A stretch of 5,854 bases of DNA from Actinomycetes bacterium (GTDB taxonomy: Bacteria; Actinomycetota; Acidimicrobiia; Acidimicrobiales; Palsa-688): contig JAKBBS010000202.1 of assembly GCA_021808425.1 (NCBI GenBank), positions 1 through 5,854 of the forward strand, given 5' to 3'. Below the pieces are notes generated by a model that saw nothing but the letters and a program-made list of their open reading frames with translations, ran no database searches and had not been told where the DNA came from. Shown here piece by piece: positions 1 to 5,854 of this stretch; positions within the stretch are counted from its first letter, which is position 1, and each line of letters opens with the position of its first letter. The position numbers and the translations under genes are program-made.

Positions 1-723
1 GGCGGCTATCTCTTCGGAGATCGTCTTGAAGGGGATGCCCTCATCGCCGACACCGTGTAGGCGGGAACCGGCCGGCGCTTTTTCCAAAGCCAAGCGGTAC
101 AACACTGCGATGTCTTTGGTGTGCGCCGCCGGCCAACGGTTGGCTCCGTCGCCTATGTAGGCAGCGGACCCGTGCTCGCGGGCCATTCCTATGAGGGAGG
201 GTGTGAAGCCGTGGAGGTCGAGGTCGCTGTGAACCAGGGGGGCGAGACGCACGTACGAGGAGCGCACGCCCCGGGCGGCGAGAGCTACCACGGCGTTCTC
301 GGAGTCGATGCGAGGGCCCCCAGGCAGGACGTCCCGCTCGGTGCCGGAACGGCCGTTGATCCCGGCCATTGCGAGCATGAGGGTCCCTCCGGTAGCGACG
401 AGCGGCTTGCCTGTGCCGGCGAGTGCGTCGCCCATGGCGGTGATTGCGGCCATGTCGGCGCCGGCAGCGCTTTCGATCCCACCATCGCGCAAAGCTTCGT
501 GCTTGAAGGCGAGGTGGATCACGCCGTCGACCTGCGCGGCGGCGTTCGCGAGGTCGTCGGGATCGTCGAGATCGCCTCTGTGGACCTCGGCGCCGAGTGC
601 AGCCACCGCTTGGGCTGCCTGCTCGGAGCGGGCCAGCCCGACGACGCTGTGGCCGTGGTCGAGTAGCTCGGGGATAAGCGCAGAGGCGATGTGGCCCGAG
701 GCGCCTGTCATTAGAACACGCAT
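1..723 (-). CDS. NAD(P)-binding SDR-like oxidoreductase (3' end outside window)
   Basis: The reading frame is open from an ATG at 723 to the window edge, giving 241 residues without a stop. The N-terminus begins MRVLMTGASGHIASAL, a Rossmann fold with the dinucleotide glycine motif TGASGHI at residues 6-12, followed by the acidic strand end HRGDLDD at about 48-54 and VIHLAF at 68-73. This is the extended/atypical SDR type (NAD-dependent epimerase or NmrA-like), whose members are about 290-300 residues, so roughly 50 C-terminal residues are missing. No YxxxK catalytic pair occurs in the visible part; SEN at 141-143 lies about where it would be expected. Binding of NAD(P) is well supported, but substrate and reaction are unknown. 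The start is chosen because AAGGAG lies 7 bases before the ATG and the Rossmann strand begins at once. It is divergent from a TetR gene, which probably represses it (inference). Confidence 0.88.
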   Translation of the reverse strand, partial: MRVLMTGASGHIASALIPELLDHGHSVVGLARSEQAAQAVAALGAEVHRGDLDDPDDLANAAAQVDGVIHLAFKHEALRDGGIESAAGADMAAITAMGDALAGTGKPLVATGGTLMLAMAGINGRSGTERDVLPGGPRIDSENAVVALAARGVRSSYVRLAPLVHSDLDLHGFTPSLIGMAREHGSAAYIGDGANRWPAAHTKDIAVLYRLALEKAPAGSRLHGVGDEGIPFKTISEEIAA

Positions 724-730
724 AGTGGGT

Positions 731-736
731 CTCCTT
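731..736 (-). promoter_or_regulatory. Ribosome binding site of the SDR gene
   Basis: On the minus strand this reads AAGGAG, a strong Shine-Dalgarno match with a 7-base spacer to the ATG at 723. It fixes the start of the SDR gene. Confidence 0.8.
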
Positions 737-754
737 CTCAGATCGAGTGATGTC

Positions 755-776
755 ATTATGTGACGTGACCACTATA
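755..776 (-). promoter_or_regulatory. Candidate -10 elements of the SDR promoter
   Basis: Two minus-strand hexamers resemble a -10 box: TATAGT at 776-771 and CATAAT at 760-755. Neither has a good -35 at 16-18 bases; GACACT stands 17 bases before TATAGT. A perfect TTGACA exists at 817-812 but is too far from both. Either -10 would give a short leader of about 25-41 bases containing the AAGGAG site. The half-site cluster overlaps both. Confidence 0.3.
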
Positions 777-784
777 CATCACGG

Positions 785-812
785 ATGTCACTCAGTGTCG
801 TAACTGTATGCT
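785..812 (+). promoter_or_regulatory. Candidate promoter of the TetR gene, leaderless
   Basis: ATGTCA at 785-790 (four of six matches to TTGACA), a 16-base spacer and TATGCT at 807-812 form a reasonable promoter. Its predicted +1, seven bases after the -10 box, falls on G819, which is the first base of the GTG start. This implies a leaderless transcript, common in actinobacteria. Confidence 0.45.
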
Positions 813-818
813 GTCAAG

Positions 819-1382
819 GTGACTCGCTGGAAGCCCGATGCCGTCGGACGTCTTATGGAAGCTGCTTTGGTCCTTTTCGACGAGCAGGGATATGACGAAA
901 CGACGGTCGCCGATATTGCAGCACGCGCTGGGCTGACGCGCAGAACCTTCTTCCGTTACTTTCCAGACAAGCGCGAGGTGCTTTTCAGGGGCGCGGGAAA
1001 CTTGGAGACGGTCTTCGTAGAGGCGGTCACGCGAGCGCCTTTGGACGCGTCGCCGATCGTCGCGATAAGAGCAGGCCTCGCCGGCGCGTGCAGCCTGTTC
1101 GACGGGCTGCACCCTATCGTCCGCATCCGGGCGCGTGTCGTCGCAGCGAACCCGGAGCTGCAGGAGCGTGAACTGATCAAACTGGAGCACCTCTCGGCAG
1201 CGGTCGCGTCGGCGCTCGAGGCCCGCTCGGTAGACCCATCGCTAGCGGCTCTCGCCTCGGATCTGGGGGTTCGGGTGTTCCGCCTGTCGTTTGCTGAGTG
1301 GGTCGTCCAGGACGATCCCGCCGGACTGGGTGCCATAATCGAAAAGGTGTTCGGCGACCTGAAAGTTCTTCTGGCTGACTAG
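819..1382 (+). CDS. TetR-family transcriptional regulator
   Basis: This 187-residue protein has the typical TetR length and layout. The N-terminal DNA-binding domain covers about residues 8-55, with the helix-turn-helix in TVADIAARAGLTRRTFFRYF (29-48), followed by PDKREVLF. The C-terminal ligand domain contains RARVVAANPELQERELIKLE (104-123), which resembles the MftR-type TetR C-terminal domain as I remember it (inference). The GTG at 819 is the first plausible start: an in-frame TAA lies at 801-803 and only CTG offers an alternative between. No spaced Shine-Dalgarno precedes it, and the likely promoter places +1 on the start codon. It most likely represses itself and the divergent SDR gene; the ligand is unknown. 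Its TAG stop shares bases with the stop of the convergent WYL gene. Confidence 0.92.
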   Translation: MTRWKPDAVGRLMEAALVLFDEQGYDETTVADIAARAGLTRRTFFRYFPDKREVLFRGAGNLETVFVEAVTRAPLDASPIVAIRAGLAGACSLFDGLHPIVRIRARVVAANPELQERELIKLEHLSAAVASALEARSVDPSLAALASDLGVRVFRLSFAEWVVQDDPAGLGAIIEKVFGDLKVLLAD

Positions 1383-2404
1383 GCGACGGTTATGGGAGGG
1401 CCAGCTTCGGCTGCCATCGTTTGCGTGCACGGCGAGTCCGCGTAACCCTCGACCAGTCGCCGGCCCAGAGCCGCTAGCTCGTCGCGCACGTCCTGAGGGC
1501 CGCGGACTTCGACGGCTGCGTCGTAGCACACGAGCTCCAACGCTGCTTGGTGTGCGCCGGCCATCCTCACAAGGACCCTCCGCCGGCCGTCGTCGCAGAC
1601 CCCAAGATCGACGAGATCCCACCAGGCGCCTATACGACCGGACATACGCGCCCAGACGCGGTCGTCGATGAGGAGCTCGACAGTCACTTCCGTGCAGGGC
1701 CTGAGTGCTTCGAACGCCTGCTGGGACGCCCTCCATGTGGCGGCCAGGTCGAAGTCGGGCGGCGTGCATGCCGTCTCGGATGTCAATTCGATCGCCTCTA
1801 CCCTCGACACGCGGTAGGTTCTCGAGCCCGTGGGGCCCACGCCGAGGAGATACCACGTGCCGTGCTTCACCACCAGACCTTGAGGGTGCACGCGCCGCCA
1901 CGAAGCGTCAGATCCCGGCCTTGCGTAGCACATGTTCACCACGACATTTCGCTCCAAAGCCTCACGGAGACTGGCGAGGGTGGCTTCGTCGTCGTTCACG
2001 CCACGGCCGCCGCCCCGAGGCCGGCCCCAGGCGGTGGGGTCGACGAGCACGCGGCCTTGGGCAACATTGACCTGCTCGCGGATCGCGGCCGGCAATGCTG
2101 CGATGACCTTGCGAAGCGCGGCATCGACATCTTTTTGTCCTGGAGCCCCTGACGCTGCCAGCACCAAAGACCTTGCCTCGCTCGCGGTCAGTCCTGAAAG
2201 GTCGATGCGGTGGCCCCCCAGAAGCGCCCATCCGCCGCCGCGACCTCGTTGCGCGTAGACCGGCACACCTGCAGCACACAGCGCGTCCAGATCCCGCCGT
2301 ATCGTCCTCTCGGAAGCCTCCAAGGCCCCGGCCAGCTGCGTCACGGTCTGCTGTCCGTGAGCCTGTAACAAAAGGACGATCGCCACGAGCCGGTCAGCGC
2401 GCAC
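1379..2404 (-). CDS. YafY-type HTH/WYL transcriptional regulator
   Basis: From the GTG at 2404 this encodes 341 residues, normal for the HTH_11-WYL-WCX architecture. The winged helix is at about 2-60, with QTVTQLAGALEASERTIRRD at about 19-37 and the wing GRGGGWAL after it. The WYL domain lies at about 151-208, including VHPQGLVVKHGTWYLLG with the W-Y-L signature at 184-186 and RTYRVSRVEAIEL. The WCX-like C-terminal part runs from about 236 to 321. WYL domains sense ligands, in some relatives nucleic acids or nucleotides; the ligand here is unknown. The frame is open upstream to a TTG at 2446, but GTG 2404 is preferred because AAGG stands 8 bases before it and RADRLVAIVLLLQ is the usual family start. 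It is divergent from the DinB-like gene, its probable target. Confidence 0.92.
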   Translation of the reverse strand: MRADRLVAIVLLLQAHGQQTVTQLAGALEASERTIRRDLDALCAAGVPVYAQRGRGGGWALLGGHRIDLSGLTASEARSLVLAASGAPGQKDVDAALRKVIAALPAAIREQVNVAQGRVLVDPTAWGRPRGGGRGVNDDEATLASLREALERNVVVNMCYARPGSDASWRRVHPQGLVVKHGTWYLLGVGPTGSRTYRVSRVEAIELTSETACTPPDFDLAATWRASQQAFEALRPCTEVTVELLIDDRVWARMSGRIGAWWDLVDLGVCDDGRRRVLVRMAGAHQAALELVCYDAAVEVRGPQDVRDELAALGRRLVEGYADSPCTQTMAAEAGPPITVA

Positions 2405-2412
2405 AACGGCGA

Positions 2413-2416
2413 CCTT
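2413..2416 (-). promoter_or_regulatory. Ribosome binding site that selects the WYL start
   Basis: AAGG on the minus strand with an 8-base spacer to GTG 2404. It argues against the upstream TTG at 2446, which would add an unusual cysteine- and phenylalanine-rich 14-residue extension encoded by the A/T tract. Confidence 0.55.
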
Positions 2417-2437
2417 ACACAAATTAAAAAAACAAAT

Positions 2438-2441
2438 AGGA
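2438..2441 (+). promoter_or_regulatory. Ribosome binding site of the DinB-like gene
   Basis: AGGA with a 6-base spacer to the GTG at 2448. This favours the GTG over the in-frame ATG at 2478, before which GGGG lies only two bases away. Confidence 0.45.
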
Positions 2442-2447
2442 CACAAG

Positions 2448-3101
2448 GTGGCCAGTTATCGGTTCGACAATGGGGCCATGAGCGAATCCACCGTTATTAC
2501 AGTCCACCACAACTCTTCTGACCGCCGTCAATCTCTCGTCGCCGCCTACGCACACGCGGCGCAGGTCGCCTCAGCCGTGCGTCCCGACCAGCTGGCCGGA
2601 CCGACCCCGTGCCCGGAATACGACGTCGCTGTCCTCGTCGACCATCTCGTCGGTGCCGCTTGGCGGGCGGTGTCACTGGGCAGGGGTGAGACGCCTGGCG
2701 GAGAGGAGTTCCCTCACGTCGAGTTGGCCGACGCCCCCGGCCAGTTGAGCCAAGCCGGTGCCGACGCAGCCGACGCTTGGAGCGACGATCGTCTGTCGGC
2801 GACGACCACGATGCCGTGGGGGGAGACCTACACCGGTGCGACGCTCGTCGACATGTACCTGAGCGAGCTCGTCGCCCACTCCTGGGATCTTGCCGTCGCC
2901 ACCGGGCAGCCCGTCACATGCGACGAGGCTTTGGCTTCGGACGCTCTCGCCGGTGCTCGCGCGATGCTACGCCCGCAGTACCGGGACATGATGGCCAAGG
3001 GCAGTCCATTCGGCGCCGAACAGGCCGCCGGCGATGATGCCACGACCTTGGAGCGCTTCGCTGCTTTCATGGGGCGCCGAATCGACTGGAGCCACACCTA
3101 A
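2448..3101 (+). CDS. TIGR03086/DinB-like metal-binding protein (mycothiol-dependent maleylpyruvate isomerase N-terminal fold)
   Basis: The 217-residue product matches the actinobacterial TIGR03086 family, usually about 190-200 residues. Landmarks in order are VRPDQLAGPTPCPEYDV (44-60), VLVDHLVGAAW (62-72), a central MPWGETYTGATL (122-133) and SELVAHSWDLAVATGQP (139-155). The DinB/MDMPI fold is a four-helix bundle that binds a divalent metal through three residues; by position His66, Glu140 and His144 are the likely ligands. MDMPI itself uses mycothiol, the actinobacterial thiol; whether this protein does is inference, and its substrate is unknown. The start is GTG 2448, supported by AGGA; ATG 2478 would give 207 residues and fits the usual family length better, so the start is not settled. 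The divergent WYL gene is its probable regulator. Confidence 0.87.
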   Translation: MASYRFDNGAMSESTVITVHHNSSDRRQSLVAAYAHAAQVASAVRPDQLAGPTPCPEYDVAVLVDHLVGAAWRAVSLGRGETPGGEEFPHVELADAPGQLSQAGADAADAWSDDRLSATTTMPWGETYTGATLVDMYLSELVAHSWDLAVATGQPVTCDEALASDALAGARAMLRPQYRDMMAKGSPFGAEQAAGDDATTLERFAAFMGRRIDWSHT

Positions 3102-3139
3102 ACGGCTTCGAGCCTCAGCGTCGCCGCCGCCCTTGTCAC

Positions 3140-3164
3140 AGCGCGCGCAGCGTCGTCGCGCGCT
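3140..3164 (+). terminator. G/C hairpin between DinB-like gene and thiC, possible weak terminator
   Basis: AGCGCGC (3140-3146) and GCGCGCT (3158-3164) form a perfect 7-bp stem with an 11-base loop. No T-run follows, so it is not a standard intrinsic terminator, but actinobacterial terminators often lack one. It ends exactly where the likely thiC -10 box begins. A minor 4-bp hairpin (GGCT-TCG-AGCC) sits at 3104-3114 just after the stop codon. Confidence 0.3.
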
Positions 3165-3169
3165 ATGGT
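3164..3169 (+). promoter_or_regulatory. Candidate -10 box of thiC
   Basis: TATGGT fits the TAnnnT pattern and would start the transcript at about 3176, some 11 bases before the riboswitch core. No recognisable -35 lies at 16-18 bases (that stretch is G/C alternation); TTGTCA at 3133-3138 is 25 bases away, too far. Confidence 0.4.
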
Positions 3170-3186
3170 GCATAGGAACAAACGAA

Positions 3187-4992
<1,806 letters not shown>

Positions 4993-5020
4993 GGTCAGCG
5001 TGACCGGCCGGTGCTGGCAC
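4993..5020 (+). terminator. Small inverted repeats just after thiC
   Basis: Immediately after the thiC stop lie GGTCA-GCG-TGACC (4993-5005), the overlapping palindrome ACCGGCCGGT (5003-5012) and GTGC-TG-GCAC (5011-5020). These could form alternative short hairpins in the thiC transcript tail. There is no T-run, so termination here is only a possibility. Confidence 0.3.
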
Positions 5021-5059
5021 TATTCATGTACCTACGGCTCAATATGGTCATGGATGCCA

Positions 5060-5094
5060 GGTGCTCCACAACGAACCGTAGCTCATGGAGCACC
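5060..5094. terminator. 9-bp perfect inverted repeat between convergent thiC and methyltransferase genes
   Basis: GGTGCTCCA (5060-5068) and TGGAGCACC (5086-5094) are perfect complements around a 17-base loop; with one bulged C the stem extends by CAG/CTG. The methyltransferase stop codon (5085-5083) is in the loop, so the left arm is 3' of that gene and the right arm encodes its last residues. The position suits a bidirectional terminator for the two convergent genes, though neither side has a T-run. A second pairing, CTACGG (5032-5037) with CCGTAG (5076-5081), would compete with it. Confidence 0.4.
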
Positions 5095-5854
5095 CTGAAG
5101 GGGGTCGCGAACGGCGCAAGCCGACGACACTTTCATAGCGCGAGTGGCGAAGTAGCCGGGCATGTATTGAGCCGTGGCGCCGGCTTGGAGAGGCGCTTCG
5201 ACCAGATGGGTAAGCGCGAAGCCAGCTGCGAGCTGCCCGCCAATCTGATCTGTGAGCGAGTGGCTGTACTCGATTGGGCCGTCTCCGTACGTGTGCAGCC
5301 GCTCGAGGTCGGGGAGTTCGAGGGTGCAAAACGGAATCCGGTGACGCACCACCAGTTCGTTGCGATCTTCGAGTGCTGCGACGTCGAAGACGAAGATGTC
5401 AGGGTTCATGAACCCAGCGAGTAAGAGGCCGCCTGGGCGGAGAACTCGAAAAGACTCTTGCCAAACCGGGGAAAGGTCGGGGCAGAACATGTTTGACACC
5501 GGGTTGAAGACAAGGTCAAAACTGGCATCGGGAAAGGCACTCAGGTCGCGCATGTCGCCGAGAATGGTACGGATGGCTAGTCCATCCCTCGCGGCCACCT
5601 CGTCGTCTCGGGCCAGCTGCTTGGGGGAGTTATCGAGCGCCGTGACGTTCGCACCGACTGCGGCGAGCACCGGGCCTTGCTGCCCGCCGCCTGACGCAAG
5701 GCACAGTACGTCCAGCCCAGCGAGCTTCGTCGGAAACCAGTTGCGTGGCACAGGCTCGAAGCCGATCAAGACTACCGCCCAGTCCCCGGAGCGTGCCTTT
5801 GCGATAACGTCCGTGCTGACCGGCCGGGTCCACTCGTTGTCGCTGTCCACCTCG
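5083..5854 (-). CDS. Class I SAM-dependent methyltransferase (5' end outside window)
   Basis: The frame is open from the right window edge to a TGA at 5085-5083. Counting from an internal GTG at 5850, 255 residues are visible. Motif I is VLCLASGGGQQGPVLAA (48-64), the acidic residue after strand 2 is in VTALDNS (Asp73), GDMRDLSAF follows at 98-106, FDLVFNPVSNMF (111-122) is the motif IV region and RVLRPGGLLLAG (135-146) the post-motif helix and strand. The protein lies in the ubiquinone/menaquinone methylase-like superfamily, and closely resembles a subgroup I recall starting WDxxxxxNEWTRPVS. In that subgroup some 10-20 residues precede NEWTRP, so the true start is probably beyond the edge rather than the GTG at 5850. 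The substrate is unknown. It runs towards thiC and has no visible functional link to it. Confidence 0.9.
   Translation of the reverse strand, partial: EVDSDNEWTRPVSTDVIAKARSGDWAVVLIGFEPVPRNWFPTKLAGLDVLCLASGGGQQGPVLAAVGANVTALDNSPKQLARDDEVAARDGLAIRTILGDMRDLSAFPDASFDLVFNPVSNMFCPDLSPVWQESFRVLRPGGLLLAGFMNPDIFVFDVAALEDRNELVVRHRIPFCTLELPDLERLHTYGDGPIEYSHSLTDQIGGQLAAGFALTHLVEAPLQAGATAQYMPGYFATRAMKVSSACAVRDPLQGAP

Larger units (their letters stand above)
748..823. promoter_or_regulatory. Cluster of GTCA/TGAC half-sites, candidate TetR operator region
   Basis: The gap between the divergent SDR and TetR genes carries GTCA at 752-755, 787-790 and 813-816, and its complement TGAC at 761-764, 766-769 and 820-823. 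Two are paired as inverted repeats: GTCA-N5-TGAC (752-764) and GTCA-N3-TGAC (813-823), the latter spanning the TetR start codon. A separate inverted repeat, ACATC-ACG-GATGT, lies at 776-788. By chance fewer than one such 4-mer would be expected in about 80 bases. TetR proteins usually bind inverted repeats in exactly this position; which of these is the true operator cannot be told from one sequence. Confidence 0.4.
2405..2447. promoter_or_regulatory. Short A/T-rich divergent control region between WYL and DinB-like genes
   Basis: Only 43 bases separate the two starts. Bases 2421-2438 are 17/18 A or T, including a run of seven A, within DNA that is otherwise strongly G/C-rich. Such a tract would bend or melt easily and suits a divergent promoter and regulator site. 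I could not assign convincing -35/-10 pairs; on the minus strand TTTAAT and TATTTG, and on the plus strand TACACA, are weak -10 candidates. At least one promoter must reach into a coding region. Confidence 0.4.

Noticed and set aside
121..666. Plus-strand open frame of 181 codons opposite the SDR gene
   Set aside because: No recognisable domain, and it lies wholly antisense to the SDR coding sequence.
41..772. Minus-strand open frame of 243 codons across the SDR gene
   Set aside because: Its product is an Arg/Pro-rich low-complexity string. The frame beginning at ATG 723 gives a clear Rossmann protein with a ribosome binding site, so this is an out-of-frame shadow.
771..817. Perfect TTGACA (817-812, minus) as the -35 of the SDR promoter
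   Set aside because: No -10 hexamer lies 16-19 bases downstream on that strand; TATAGT is 35 bases away.
1547..2152. Plus-strand open frame of 201 codons opposite the WYL gene
   Set aside because: It is antisense to a complete HTH/WYL/WCX protein and shows no family features.
3133..3169. TTGTCA plus TATGGT as a complete thiC promoter
   Set aside because: The spacer is 25 bases, far outside the 16-19 range, so only the -10 box was kept.
5011..5424. Plus-strand open frame of 137 codons downstream of thiC
   Set aside because: Most of it is antisense to the methyltransferase, no ribosome binding site precedes the GTG, and no domain is visible.

Overview
The window is high-GC bacterial DNA that reads as actinobacterial. 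Three things point there: a DinB-like protein of the mycothiol-dependent maleylpyruvate isomerase type, a ThiC whose diagnostic stretches resemble those I remember from Actinomycetota (for example RRPRRG before VTQL, and GVRL before [16 protein letters not shown]), and frequent GTG starts with one start that looks leaderless. The ATA isoleucine codon is used repeatedly (at least seven times in thiC, also in the SDR and TetR genes), which argues against a strongly codon-biased genus such as Streptomyces. I cannot name a genus.

There are six protein genes and one RNA element. From the left: an NAD(P)-binding SDR-like oxidoreductase (minus strand, its 3' end cut off by the window edge); a divergent TetR-family regulator (plus); a YafY-type HTH/WYL regulator (minus), whose stop codon overlaps the TetR stop in the four bases CTAG; a divergent TIGR03086/DinB-like metal-binding protein (plus); a TPP riboswitch directly in front of thiC (plus); and a class I SAM-dependent methyltransferase (minus, 5' end cut off by the right edge).

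The left half is a near mirror image: enzyme and regulator divergent, then regulator and enzyme divergent, with the two regulators meeting tail to tail. Each regulator probably controls its divergent neighbour and itself. The 95-bp gap between SDR and TetR holds promoter-like sequences and a dense set of GTCA/TGAC half-sites that could be the TetR operator. The 43-bp gap between WYL and the DinB-like gene has a striking A/T tract.

The right half is a single-gene thiamin unit: the TPP aptamer contains the thiC ribosome binding site and lies 7 to 8 bases from the ATG, so TPP probably blocks translation initiation directly. The 90 bp after thiC hold several inverted repeats, one of which encloses the methyltransferase stop codon and may end transcription from both sides.

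No mobile element, CRISPR array, tRNA or rRNA was seen. Apart from the gaps described, the window is fully coding. I see no clearly new system; the most interesting signals are regulatory.
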